A stretch of 64,000 nt of DNA from Adiantum capillus-veneris. Lineage: Eukaryota; Streptophyta; Polypodiopsida; Polypodiales; Pteridaceae. The stretch spans positions 14,500,446-14,564,445 of the forward strand of contig CM043969.1 of NCBI GenBank assembly GCA_014529385.2. The letters run 5' to 3'. The notes beneath the pieces are model-generated. The model ran no database searches. It saw nothing but the letters and a program-made list of their open reading frames with translations, and was not told the DNA's origin. The translations under genes and the position numbers were made by a program. Of this stretch, positions 1-10,528 are shown piece after piece. Positions within the stretch are counted from its first letter, which is position 1, and each line of letters begins with the position of its first letter.

Positions 1-1059
1 TCTCAGGACCCTCCCATTGATGATTCTCTCATTAAATGTTATGGTCCTACGTCGGGGCACCGTTTTGTCATATTGTTTGATTTAGGTAGTATGCATGATG
101 TGATCAGTTCCTCTCTTGTTGAGAGAGCCCGCCTCGAAGTTAGTCCGAGATCTCCTATCGAGGTCTCTGGCTTTCATCTTGGTATGGACGCTCTCATCAC
201 GGCGGAGTGCCTTGATGTTTTGTTTGCAATTCAACAGACTGCCTTCACTAGAAGATTTGTTGTTTCTCCTCTCTCAGGATGTGATATGATTTTGGGCATT
301 CGATGGTTTCGTGATAATGATGCTCTCATGAAATTTGCGACTAACACTATAACTCTCAATGCCGACAGTGATTCTCCTATTGTCATTCATGGAGAGGACA
401 TTGCTCCTTCTCCATCTCTCATTGCTAATATGCAGGACAAGGTTGAAAGGATTCGGGATAAGGAGATTCTCTCAATCTCTTTTTCTCCACAACATGACAC
501 GCAGAACTTGCATGATTATGAGAAGCATGATGACTTGAATGATAATGATTTGCATGACAATGCCAAGCATGATGATTTGCATGATCAAGATGTGATTTCT
601 CACAAGCATGATGAGCTGCATGAAGATGATGTGATTGTTTACAAGGATGATGTGTTAGTGGATGCTTTTACTAGCGAAGCTAACCTCGTTGCAGATTCGA
701 TCAATCACGAAGGATCGATCTTGGCTCTCGAGCCTAGGTCCACAGAACCCTCACAAGAAGTATTATGTGTTCGCATGATTGATACGCACGCATTGTTCGA
801 GTGTTTCATTCGTGAAGGTTTCCTGTACTTTAGTCAACATCGTTATGTGATCCCTTTTCCTAGGCATGACATATTGTATGTTGAGCACGTTTCTCTCATG
901 GATGAGCACGAATGTATGCGGATTGTTCATGAAAAGCTGAAAAGTATGTATGTAAGGAAGTCACAATCCATGTCTTTTCCTTGGCATGACACAGTTTCCG
1001 AACGAGCACATGAAAGTATGAGCACCACGCATGGGCATTTCCATTGTGATTTGCTATAG
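1..1059 (+). pseudogene. Ty3/gypsy protease-region fragment (T family), 5' end outside window
   Basis: The frame is open from base 1 to a stop at 1057-1059, so the fragment enters from the left edge; the TTG near 73 is not a credible start. The N-terminal part looks like a retropepsin: an active-site-like LFDLGS segment near 70-90 (the canonical residues would be D-T/S-G) and a second motif, LSGCDMILGIRWF, about 60 residues later, matching the usual LDGCDVILGxxWL of Ty3 proteases. After about residue 155 the chain becomes an H/D-rich low-complexity stretch (KHDDL, NDNDLHDN, KHDELHEDD) and then unrecognised sequence. No reverse transcriptase follows: the pol tail and polypurine tract of the same element begin within 450 bp, so the middle of pol is missing. 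Family assignment is inferred from motif order. Confidence 0.6.
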
Positions 1060-1512
1060 TTGATTGAATTCGATCAAACAAAAAGATTCGATCTCATTGT
1101 TTGCATGTGTTTGATGAACGGTTTGTCACTCCGTCTCTATGTTCATCTACATTGCATACACAGTCTTTAGAGAAGACAAGTTTTTTTTCCTTCACTTTAC
1201 ATGGAATGGGTATGTTCATGGTTTTGTGTTGGAGATAGTTTCAGGAATTTTCAGCCATGGAGATTCTTGAAGACGAAAGAAGCAGGTCTCTAGACGAAGT
1301 TGAAGCAAGGAAGGAGCCACAGAAGACTTTGTGTTGCTTTCGGCGTGGCCCAATGAAGCAAGCGTTGTGGACCTTTATGAAGTTCAAGTACCGCACGACC
1401 CACACGTCAACGTGGGCCGGCGAAGAGTCCCTTCCAGGATTCCGGATGCTATTGGCGATCTCCCTCGATGCCATACAGTTCGGACCAGTACGTCACTTTG
1501 AAAAGGAGGGGA
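1060..1512 (+). other. T-family pol tail and polypurine tract
   Basis: This stretch holds degraded coding sequence (MEILEDERSRSLDEVEA at 1257) that aligns by eye with 53816-54004 and with 15930-15976 just before a purine tract. The tract AAAAGGAGGGGA at 1501-1512 directly precedes TGTCACGTG, the usual layout of a polypurine tract next to a 3' LTR. The open frame at 1257-1598 runs into the LTR, so I do not call it a gene. Confidence 0.5.
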
Positions 1513-2699
1513 TGTCACGTGACACATCCAACCCTATGTGTCTGTGGACAAGCTACACCATGTTCAGGGTTCAGTCAGTCAAGTCAAGTCTAGATTAGCA
1601 GTGATCTGGCACTTTTGTGAGTCTATTCGTAGACCGTGCATGCCCAGTCATTTAGCATAGATGCATATCCTCCGGTTGCACACAACATGATCATCAGTAT
1701 TCCCTTCAGAATCCATCAAATTCAGTCAGGGGAATTTTCCAGTGCATTTAGCCTATTTTCCCTATTTTTGGTTATTTTCATTTATTATTTTTAAGTGACT
1801 TTCCAACAAAAGTAGGTAGGGAAATTTTGCTAAGTTAATATATAAGCAAACCCAAGTTAGCACTTTCTGGCAGAAGAGGTAGCAAGAGCTTCCCGCTCAA
1901 CCGGCAACTTCTCAACAGTACCCCCTCAGCACTCTGGCGTTTTTGGATTTCCCCATCCTCGCCTACCCTCCAAGACCTGGCGTTTTCCAGCAGTGCTTGA
2001 TCGCTACCCTCCCAGCATTGCCTAGCGATTGCAGATCCCCATCATCGCCATCAAGTTCCAGTTTGCTAGTGTTTTCCCAAATCAGCCCCATCAGCGTTTT
2101 TGACTTTCCGGCCCAGATCAGCCTAGCGTTTTGGCTAGCAGCAAGAGTGCCTCAGGGTTTTTGGTTTTCAGCCCAACCCGCATCGGAATGACAACATTTT
2201 CAGCCCTAAGGGACAGCAGCAAATCAGCCCCAAGTTGGTTGCAGAAGTACCCTCAATTTCAGCCATAAAAATGCAGCCAAAACAGTCATTTTCAGCCACG
2301 GAAACAGTCCCGAAATTCAGCAGTTAGAAGATCTCAGATTTCAGCCATCAAGTTGTCGTCATCACTGTCATCGTCATCGGCATAGTCCAAGTTGCATCAG
2401 TCTATTGCATACGCATTGTACCACTTTGTGCAATCAAAAAGTAGACCACTCTCGCCGACGAGAGTGGGGCCTTCGGAGGAGGGTTTTACGTCTCTGGTGT
2501 CGTATCTCTCTTCTCACTCTATCTCTCAGTCTCCTACACTTGCACGCACATTGTCCATTCGCTTTGTTCGTGATCATAGCACTTTCCATTAAGAACGGAA
2601 GGCTCTACCTTCCATATGAAGTAAAAGGAACCTTGAGCACAGTTTGGAGCACTCATCTTGAGCAAAGCGCAAACAATCATTCCGCTGCACCTAACACAA
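1513..2699 (+). mobile_element. T-family 3' LTR
   Basis: The left edge is set by the purine tract and by TGTCACGTG; the right edge (about 2699, ...CCTAACACA) is approximate. The second half (2392-2699) matches 54750-55011 in order: a TTGCATCA...TTGTGCAATC block, a gagagtGGG...GGAGGGG block, a CT-rich block, then AAAGGAACCTTGAG...GAGCACTC. Two independent copies ending at the same place support an LTR end. The short frames at 1943-2592 have no coding support. Confidence 0.55.
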
Positions 2700-3250
2700 A
2701 TCCATGCAAGAAACATCGGAAGGCAGTGAAAGAAGTTATGAGATGTTTGAATGGTACAAAAGACATGTGCATTTTCTTTGCAAGAAAGGAAGCGTGTGTA
2801 ATGGGTTACATGGATGTAGATTATGCAAGAGACTTGGACAAGAGAAGATCCATTTCAGGCAATGTCTTTGAATTTATTAAAGGTTTCGTGGCAATCTCGT
2901 TTGCAAGATTTTATTACCTTGTCTACTACGGAGGCTGAATATGTTGCAGCTTCAAAAGCTTACAAGGAAGCTCTATGGCTCGGTCGACTAGTAGGAGACT
3001 TGGGAATTAATGTTGAGGTGCGTGTGTTACATTGTGATAGCGAAAGTGCTGTACTAGTGGCAAAGAACCCAGGGTTTCATGCAAAGACAAAGCATGTGGA
3101 TGTGACGTATCACTTCATTTGCAAGGTGCTCGAGGACAAGCAATGGCAGCTTGCCAAGGTTCACACGAGTGAGAATCTTGCTGATCTTCTAACAAAGGGC
3201 TTACCTTCAGAGCGGTTTGCACATTGTCGGGCACTCATGGGCATTGAGTA
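2690..3250 (+). pseudogene. Ty1/copia RNase H fragment, one frameshift
   Basis: The translation reads like the end of a copia polyprotein. First HRKAVKEVMRCLNGTKD and GYMDVDYARDLDKRRSISG (end of RT, start of RNase H). Then, after a frame change near 2890, LSTTEAEYVAASKAYKEALWL, LHCDSESAVLVAKNP, HAKTKHVDVTYHF and VHTSENLADLLTKGLP. The RNase H acidic residues are present (D in DVDYA, E in TEAEY, D in HCDSES). It ends at the stop at 3249-3251. Everything upstream (gag, protease, integrase, most of RT) is absent; the left edge abuts the T LTR. It is a truncated, frameshifted remnant. Confidence 0.8.
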
Positions 3251-3339
3251 AATGATCATGATCATTGTCTACTTGCATTGTATGTATATATACATTGCCA
3301 GCCCTGCCTAAAGGCACAGTGTCTTTTTAAGTGGGAGGT

Positions 3340-3557
3340 TGTTGGTGTGGTAAAAGCCCAATGTGCCGTGCCTAACTGTTGGACGGTCGGACACTAATTG
3401 GAAACTAACACTGACCGTTCATTTTACATAAAACAATAAGGACTCATAACCCTAGTCACTATTTGTGATAGGAGTCCACGAGCTGTGTCTCCTCTTCTTT
3501 TCTCTTCTCCATTGCTGCACACATGCACACGCTCTCGCTCTCGCTTGTGCACTTAAT
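3340..3557 (+). mobile_element. Copia 3' LTR, truncated
   Basis: About 80 bp after the copia stop comes a purine tract, AAGTGGGAGG (3329-3338), followed by TGTTGGTGTGG, a typical copia LTR start. The LTR breaks off near 3557, where X1 sequence begins. Confidence 0.6.
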
Positions 3558-4153
3558 GCAGGTGTAATCGAGGGCCATTACAGTTCTTTCAAGAGGGGGG
3601 AATGTCACAAAGTATGATGTGGAGTGCCCAATTGAAAAGAATGGTTGAGAGGACAAGAGAAACTGAACCTAGAAGAACAGAAGAAGTTTTGAACCCCGAA
3701 GATTTAGGCGAGAGGCCTAAAGGGGGTAAGGAATTAAAAACCTAACCCCTGCCAACTTAAAGAACTTATGAGCACTGGTCGAGGGTCCTAACTCAAAAAT
3801 ATCAAAAGCTTGACATCTAGGATTGATTTCTATAAAAGGCGCTGACATGCTGACGTGGCAGATGCATGGAATTCCGTGATATGCACTGACAGTGTTGACG
3901 CGGCAGGCTGTATAGATTTCCGAAAAAATGCGCTAGTAGCATTTGCAGCTTTACGATCAAGTGCTTTTGGGGCTTTGCCTTTGAGCAACCCTTCTACGTT
4001 TATAAGTGCCCAAAGGCGGAGAGCATCAAGACGTAGAGTCTCAGAGAGAGTTGGACCCTTGGGAGTTGTACTTTGTGAAGAGCAATAGGAAAGAAACACC
4101 GAAAGGAGCGCTGATCTTAGGGGCTAGTGCGTCTTGGCTCGGAACTCTGGCGT

Positions 4154-4203
<50 letters not shown>

Positions 4204-4276
4204 CGTTCAGTGATTTTATAGTTTCTGTTTGTGTGGTGCTATTGATTTCTTGCTTGGAATGTCCAAGCCTGGAACA
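3558..4276 (+). mobile_element. X1 3' end: polypurine tract and 3' LTR
   Basis: Positions 3558-3602 match the segment before the other X1 3' LTRs (14833-14877, 49323-49367), ending in TTCAAGAGGGGGG. The LTR runs from TGTCACAAAG at 3603 to CCTGGAACA at 4276 (674 bp), the counterpart of ...CCTGTAACA in other copies. It contains GAAACACCGAAAGGAGCGC near 4092-4110 and a long CT tract. The frames at 3855-4221 are not genes. Internal sequence upstream is gone. Confidence 0.75.
4154..4201. repeat. (CT)n microsatellite inside X1 LTR
   Basis: About 24 CT units. CT tracts occur at the equivalent place in the X1 LTRs at 17127-17567 and 49368-50020 but not in 8137-8771. Confidence 0.95.
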
Positions 4277-4629
4277 AAAGTCTTGAAACTTGGAACGCAA
4301 CTTGGTTCTTGAAAAGCAACTTCTTGGAAGAGATCTCTTTGCAGAGAACCCTTTCTCCCAATCCTACACACAAGAGAGGAGTGTTCTCGGGTTCCTTCTC
4401 GTAAATCAGCCCCGTCTACGATGTTTGTAGGCTGAAAACAGAGAAAAACAGCAACTTGTCGCGATGGAAACAATCTCCGAGGCACTTCTTCGTGATGGAA
4501 CCTGCCTACTTGGTCCTTGCGACATCTAGTGCACTTGGGGCATCCATGGGAGTCATCGGGGGCATCCTCTTGGTGGCTAAAATGTGCATCAGCTTGGGGG
4601 TAATAATGGCGCCTTTCTTTCCTACTCGC
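4277..4629. other. Unassigned 350 bp between two LTRs
   Basis: I recognise nothing firm here. The minus strand is open across part of it (4216-4836) but that frame runs into the X2 LTR and lacks family motifs. A short palindrome, TCAGCCC...GGCTGA, lies near 4406-4436. Confidence 0.3.
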
Positions 4630-5276
4630 GCCACGTGCCAATAGAAAAGAACAGACTTTTAACACTTCAATAACAACTGAACTGAAAGAGAGAGACGACA
4701 CGCGACACGGAGTGGCGGAATTCCACTTTAGAGAGTATTGGCCCCAAACCTTGGCCCCCCCTTTCGGTATTTCTTTATATTGTATCAACATGGTACAAGC
4801 CGGTACTCCAGACTCTGCACCTTCGCCAGGAAGCATGCCAGAGAATGAGCCCTTAGCACATATTTAAAGGCCCTTGGCCTATGAAAAGCAGTTACAGTGA
4901 AAAGCCTTCAAAACTCAAAAGCTTCTGGTCCAAAAGCAATGCCAAAAAGCTGCCAGCATAATTTACAGAAATCCGTACAGCCTGTCACATCATCAGCCAG
5001 CGCAAAATGCGGAAATCCGTACAACCTGCCACGTCATCATCCAGCGTAATTTACAGAAATCTGCCACGTCATCAACAGCTACGCAATTTTCTTATGTGTG
5101 TGTGTGGGTCCTACTTTAGTTCCTTTATGTCACTTGGGGCCCCATCGGACGGTGTCCCCATAAGTTGGTAGGACTTCTTCTTCTGTTACTTGTTCTTCTT
5201 AGGGTTTAGGCCCCTCGGCCGGCATCTGTCAATTGGCTCCATTCTTTAGGCTTTGACACGTCAGCAATTTGTGACA
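4630..5276 (-). mobile_element. X2 3' LTR (minus strand), end truncated
   Basis: On the minus strand the LTR starts TGTCACAAATTGCTGACG at 5276, right after the purine tract CAAGAAGGAGAGA (5277-5292). It carries the shared CCGAAAGG motif at 4754-4776 and a short (TG)n at 5095-5106. It stops near 4630; the terminal ...GGTGCCCGTTTTGTGACA seen in the copy at 46626 is missing. Confidence 0.75.
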
Positions 5277-6167
5277 TCTCTCCTTCTTGAAAGAGAGTAA
5301 TCGTCTGCGATTATAGCATATCTGCAAAACAACTCAAGTTAGCTCAAAAATTTCCGAGGGTCATTCCGAGGGACATTTAGTTTGCTCTTTTTGTTGAGGA
5401 GTTAGCTTCTCCTTTCGGCTCTTTTGATCAAGGAGTTAGCTTCTCCTTTCGTCTAGATCGGAACTCTTGATATTCCGGCGTAGTAAAATTAGCCATCACA
5501 CCCAAACCGTACTGATCTTCCACTGGTGTCTTGATGTACTAAAATTACATACCCAGGCAATCTCATCCAATTAGGAATATTCAGTAGTTGGCACATCACA
5601 ATTCAACACAAATGCTTACATATGCATGTTACAAGACATAGAAACATAAAGCCGCCGATGAACGCTCCCCCCGCAAATAACCATCTAGGTCCGGGCCATG
5701 AGCTGTTCAACGACTCCCTCATCGCTCCTCCCGCAAATAACCTAAAAAGGTCCGGGCCATGAGATATAGAGGCCTATTACAACCAAACGCCCCCCAGACC
5801 GCAGCTTGCGTTGTTTGGAGGTGCTGAGAGTAACCACTACTCAGACTTCTTAATACTCCCCTCGTAAATAACCATGCAGGTCCGGGCCATGAGTAAGAAC
5901 ACTTTTCAATCATTCAATACTCCCCCCGCAAATAACCACAAGGGTCCGGGCCAAGAGTATGAACAAGCATTTTCAAACATCATTTCTCACCCTCCACCCG
6001 AGAGTAAAACCACCAATCATTGAAACCAGTATTAAAACCAGAGTCAAACATTTCAAATCGGCACCAAGACAGGTTCAAAACAGATACAATCCATTTCAAA
6101 CAAAGTTTCAAACAATACTTTCTCAAACAAAGTTCAAAAGTATCTAACTATAAACCAACTAGAGAGT
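5277..6167 (-). other. X2 3' internal non-coding region
   Basis: No coding pattern is visible over nearly 900 bp between the protease fragment and the LTR, where RT, RNase H and integrase would lie in a complete element. The same non-coding sequence recurs next to the X2 LTR at 52894-53530 (for example CACACC...CTGATC...GGCAATCTCA), so it belongs to the element rather than to the host. It contains the repeat array listed separately. Confidence 0.6.
5660..5955. repeat. Dispersed-tandem repeat array (GGTCCGGGCCATGAG units)
   Basis: Four imperfect units of the form CTCCCCCCGCAAATAACC-(5-8 nt)-GGTCCGGGCCATGAG start near 5664, 5724, 5854 and 5919; the last reads GGGCCAAGAG. A second motif, ACCAAACGCCCCCC AGACC...CGTTGTTTGG, near 5785-5818 can pair with itself. 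Related units occur at 53235-53460. Function unknown. Confidence 0.7.
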
Positions 6168-6785
6168 TCATTCAGGGTTTTTTTTGGAGAACCGAACTTT
6201 GAGGACGACTGGCTTGCCCTTCTGCATCACGGTGATGGTTCGGTTCCGACCCTGGAGAGTTGCATCATTCTTGTCATGCGAAGGCATGCCTAATAGAACG
6301 TCACAATTGCCCAACTTCATGATGTGGAAATCAGCTTTTCCATGATAATCTTGAATAGTCATTGGAAGAGCACCAATGAGTGGTGCCACTTTCTGAGTTT
6401 GCCCCGTGGCTAGCTCAGCTTCAATTTCTCCACCCTTTGCATCATAATCAAAGTGCATTTGCTTTAAGAATCTTGGATGGATGAAGTTCTCTGTAGCTCC
6501 GGGGTCAGAGAAAATAAGGGCTTTGAAGCCATTGACTTTGCCATATGCTTGACACAATTCATTTGTACTTTCAAGGCGTATGCCATAGATGTCAGGTACT
6601 AATCCAATAGCCGGTTTAGCTCGTTTGACTGGAGATGGTCCTGGATTTCTGTCGATCGTCGACGCGGGAGTCGGCTCCGCGGGTCTGTCAGTGCGTTGGG
6701 GACAACCAAAATAGTTATGTCCTGTTTTAAAGCATCCAAAACATCTGCCTTCTTGTAGTAAGGTGTCTCGTGGTTGAGGTGTCAA
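6168..6785 (-). pseudogene. X2 zinc knuckle and protease fragment
   Basis: The minus-strand frame begins with a Gag zinc knuckle, CFGCFKTGHNYFGC (CX2CX4HX4C, complete), then a linker rich in P/S, and a Ty3 aspartic protease with SDPGATENFIHPRFL and GNCDVLLGMPS. The active-site triplet is D-P-G rather than D-T/S-G, as in element Y. The last residues (VRFSKKNPE) are followed by a stop, and no RT follows. The element is therefore a gag-protease derivative that would need enzymes in trans. Upstream on the same strand is its gag. Confidence 0.75.
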
Positions 6786-6929
6786 ACGAGGCCTTTGTGG
6801 TTGACTTTCATGAGACTCTCGAATTTGTTCTTTGTTGGCGAGAGTTGTGGTTAGTGGCTGGAGATTCTTCTGTGGTAAACTCCAGCTTTCCCTTCATTAG
6901 TTTGTAGCCGACTGCGGCATGGACCATAA

Positions 6930-8000
6930 GTTCTTACATGGTGGAGACTTGCTTGGATAGATAATATTCTTGCAATGTTGATGGTAGTCCAATTGTGTAT
7001 CGCTCGCATTGGGACTCCAAGGGAACAGATCTAAAGGACACCGGAAGGTGCACGTCGAGAAACCTTCGGGTATATTCGTCCATGGTTTCGGTGTAAAGCA
7101 TTTTCAAGTTTCCCCACTTTGCCAAAATCCGGACTTCAAACATAGAAGTCATGTAACTACGTGCAAAAACTGTCTTGAAAGCTTGCTAGGTCCTTGGAGC
7201 ATGCGGTTGTGTCGCGATTAAACTCCACCATTGCATAGCATTATCTTTAAGAAATCCTGCTGCTCGAGAAATCTTGGATTCTTCTGTATAGTTCCCTAAA
7301 GCATAGATGTTGTCGAATTGTTGTAGGAACTGCAATGCTTTCTTGTGATCTTTCACCCCGGAAAAAGTGAAAAATTTGACTGTCGTGCCGCCATCTTTGA
7401 AATCTTTGGGTTGGTTAGGCGCATATCCCGGGTATGGATAATAAGGGTATCCATATGGGCTCCAACCATTGTAGCCTGGTGGTGGCTGTGGTGGTGGAGG
7501 TGGGGGCAATGGCGGTGGCAAAGGTGGTTATACTGGATCAGGGTCAGATGGCTGCACCATATTCCTGAAAACTCCCCCGATCGGAACACTCGGCTAAGAA
7601 GGTTGCCGGTTAGAAGCTCTCGTACTTTCTGAGGCCGGAGGAGGAGGTACCACCTGGGGCATCAGAGGGGGTAACATGTAGTTCAAAAATTGTTGAAAAC
7701 TTTGCAGCATCGGAAGATTCTGCTGAGGATGCCGCGAAAGAATGTCGTAAGTTCGTTGAGCAGAAACTGCAAATATTTTGTTGAATCCATGAATTCCAAG
7801 TCTTGGGGTTCTTTATGGCTTATGCCCTGTAAGACATATCGATGAAGACGGGAGCACACCCGATGCGCGATGAAGTAAGGGTGGGAGTGCCTAATAAGTC
7901 CGTGGACGGAGGTCAAAGATGCCTCGAATAAACTTCCGATGGCTCTGTCTGCTCTTTTGTATAACCGGTATGCTTTCAGAAAAGCACACGCCTGATGCTT
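6930..8000 (-). pseudogene. X2 gag, broken by stops and frameshifts
   Basis: Reading down the minus strand from about 8000, the pieces form one Gag: an N-terminal region near 7683-7900, a proline-rich run followed by a Y/P-rich segment (YGYPYYPYPGY) near 7430-7521, the capsid-like block VKFFTFSGVKDHKKALQFLQQFD and NAMQWWSLIA (7186-7380), then the second capsid half TMDEYTRRFLDV...ESQCERYTIGLPSTLQEYY (6934-7152). The corresponding blocks exist in Y Gag. Several stops and at least two frame changes separate the pieces. The zinc knuckle follows at 6785. Confidence 0.7.
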
Positions 8001-8008
8001 TGATACCA
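7997..8008 (-). promoter_or_regulatory. X2 primer-binding site
   Basis: On the minus strand the 12 bases TGGTATCAAAGC follow the LTR end ...TTGTGACA with one spacer base. This is one base different from the classical initiator-Met site TGGTATCAGAGC. Confidence 0.8.
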
Positions 8009-8009
8009 T

Positions 8010-8136
8010 TGTCACAAGACGGGCACCACGTGCCAATAGAAAATAACAGACTTTTAACACTTCAATAACAACTGAACTGAAAGAGAGAGACGACACGCGA
8101 CACGGAGTAGCGGAATTCCACCCCAGAGAGTATTGG
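8010..8136 (-). mobile_element. X2 5' LTR remnant, split by X1 insertion
   Basis: 127 bp matching the end of the X2 LTR (GGGCACCACGTGCCAATAGAAAA...). It is interrupted after ...AGAGTATTGG exactly where the X1 LTR starts (8137). In the uninterrupted copy at 4730 the sequence goes on with CCCCAAACC. The rest of this LTR is not found beyond 15352. Confidence 0.75.
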
Positions 8137-8771
8137 TGTCACAAAATGGTGACGTGGCAAACCCTAAACACATACTAATTTGGGGCAGCAGAATTAGAGA
8201 GTAGTGCAGCCCCGTGAAATGCGAAAATTGCGGACCTGGATGACGTGGCAGTTTCCGTTCGAGTGCTGACGTGGCAGCCCGCAAAATGGGCGGAAATCGC
8301 GGACAGCTGCGGCAATTGCTTTTTTTTGGCATGCTTTTCAGGCTACGCAATTTTGATGGAGAGAAAGCTTATTGCTTTATTTTCCTACGCAAGTTGAGAA
8401 AGAGAGAGAAGCTTTTTGCTGTAGTTTTCAAGAAGCTTTTATTGGCAGCTTTTGAGGCTTTAGATTTCAGCTTCTGGGGCTTTGCTTTTAGCAACCCTTG
8501 TACTTTAAATAAGCGGGCTGGCTTCTCATAACTCAGAGCATTTTGACGCAGAGTCTTGAGTGTGAGCGCCTGTCCGCACTCTTGTACTTTGAAATCAGAT
8601 TAACACAAAAAGAAATACCGAAAGGGGCGCCAGTCTTTGGGGCCAATATCTCTAGGCACGGAACTCTGCCGGGCCAGTGTCGAATTAAATTGTGAACTGT
8701 GAACTGTTTTGAAGTGGTTATTTGGTGCTATCGTGGTAGATTCTTGACTTGGAGTGTCCAAGTCTGTTACA
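8137..8771 (+). mobile_element. X1 5' LTR
   Basis: Runs TGTCACAAAATGG...GTCTGTTACA, 635 bp, ending one base before the primer site. The GAAATACCGAAAGGGGCGCC motif is at 8612-8631, downstream of TTGTACTTTGAAA. The frames at 8271-8531 are LTR shadows. Confidence 0.9.
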
Positions 8772-8772
8772 G

Positions 8773-8784
8773 TGGTATCAGAGC
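8773..8784 (+). promoter_or_regulatory. X1 primer-binding site, initiator Met tRNA
   Basis: TGGTATCAGAGC, an exact match to the standard plant initiator-Met primer site, one base after the LTR. Confidence 0.93.
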
Positions 8785-8914
8785 ACGGCCGATTTCTCTT
8801 CTACAGGAAATCCGGTCCCAATTTTTTTTTCCGTGGCACCTAGGGTTCAGGCAAGGATCAGTCGACTCCCTCTGCATTCGGAGAGGCAGGAAGGGATCAC
8901 AACGAAGATTCGGG

Positions 8915-10515
8915 CAAGGAGTATGTCTTGCCTCAGCCTACTCAGGCGGAGCGTCGAGAGATGGAGCGTCGTCAATTGATCGGCGATGCAACAAAGATGC
9001 TGCTCAATTTTGCGAAGGACCCAAAATTTGCAAAATATATGACTTCTTTCCAAGAAGTGCACGTGCAATGGCAGAAAACCACAACACCACCCCCAAAACC
9101 GCTCTCAAGAAACAATCTGCTCCTAAGAAGTATATAGAGGAGGAATTAGAAGAGGTGGTTGATGCGCGAATTGGTCAGCTTTTTGACACTCAGAACAAAG
9201 CTAAAAAGCACGACGAAAAGCAGAAGAAAGGCACGTGACTTCCCAGGCTATTTGGGTTTCAGTCGACTTTTGAAAAGGCAAAGGAACAGAAGAAGCGTGT
9301 TCGATTTGAAGGAGTACCCAGTTTTTCTTCTTCTTCTTCTTTTGACAGTTCTTCTAGCTCATCTGACTCGAGCGAAGAAGATCGAAAAGGCAAAAAGCAA
9401 AGCAAGAAACAACGCTTCTGAAAGGGTAAGAAAAAGGCAAAGAAGTCTAAATCTCGCCTAGTGAGAGATCTACAGAGGACTCGTCTACCGACAGTTCAGA
9501 CTTTGACGATAGCAACTTTTATGCAAAGAAGAAGAATTTTTATAAAGCCAACCAATATGACTTTCTGGAAGATAAAAGCAAGAAAGTCCGAGAGTTTAAG
9601 GAAGGTGGACAGTCAATTAAATTTGACACGTTTACGGGATATAGAGATGCTTCAAAGGCTTTGCCTTTTGTACTGCAGTTTGACATTGCTTTCGCGGGAG
9701 GACGCTACTCAGAGCACTCTTAAGATTCAGAGAGGTGCCTATTACTGTAAGGGGAATGCTCGAACTTGGTGGTCCACGCTTCTTTTAAACAAGAGTGCGC
9801 TAGTTAAATGGCTGAAATTTAAGAAGCTTTTTATTTTTTCTTGGCTGACTCGAGAGTATGTACGATATACGAGCTGCTTGGAACCATCTTCGGATGACCA
9901 AGAAAGATACAATGGACGCTTATTGCGAGAGATTCTGGAGCTCTTTTCTACTCGCCTCTTCATTCAAGAAGATCTCGTTCAGAGAACAGATTGAGCGGTT
10001 TACCTTGGTCTACCTACAGAGATCCGAGATCACTGCTTGGAACAGAAGTCAGCTTCTATTCAGGAGTTGATGAGTCATGCGAAACGGGGTTTTGCCATTC
10101 ATCTAGCAGTCTGATCTATCCCACCGATGAGGTCATGACACAAAGAGCCGAACAGACTTCAACAAATGAAAGTAGAAAGAGAAAGAGCAACCCAGAAAAG
10201 AAGAATGCACGACCCAAGCTTACTCCTCAGGAGCGGGCTCGCTTCATTAGAGAAGGGAAGTGCTTTGGATGCGGGGGAATTGGACATATCTCCGCGAAGT
10301 CCCCTAGAAAGGCACAGAAAGAACCGAATAACAACGACGACGAAAGGCCTGAGAGTTCGAGAGCAGCTGAGGAACGTGGAAGAAAAGGCAAGATGAAAAC
10401 AGGATGGTTCCAGATTGTGTGGGTACCGATCCCAACACGATGGACGAGAGTACAGAAATTTGCCGAGCTTGGGGCAATGTCACAAAACAGGAGCGTACAC
10501 GAGCACTTAGAAATC
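8915..10515 (+). pseudogene. X1 gag, multiple frameshifts, zinc knuckle damaged
   Basis: Gag-like pieces occur in order in all three frames. First ERREMERRQLIGDATKMLLNF (8940-9060), then YIEEELEEVVDARIGQLFD (9133-9190), a serine/acidic tract, KFDTFTGYRDASKALPFVLQFD (about 9617-9690), ARTWWSTLLLN (9758-9790), and a basic region with the zinc knuckle CFGCGGIGHISAKS near 10261-10305. The last knuckle position is serine where cysteine is expected. The capsid blocks match those of Y Gag in order and spacing. Each frame carries stops, so nothing complete can be made. Z sequence cuts it off at about 10529. Confidence 0.7.
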
Positions 10516-10528
10516 TGAAAGTATAATA

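Noticed and set aside
5660-5955. Cluster of tRNA genes suggested by repeated GGTCCGGGCCATGAG
   Set aside because: No cloverleaf or A/B boxes can be drawn; the units fit no tRNA.
7430-7521. Proline-rich frame as a host extensin-like protein
   Set aside because: It is continuous with X2 Gag capsid motifs on the same strand.
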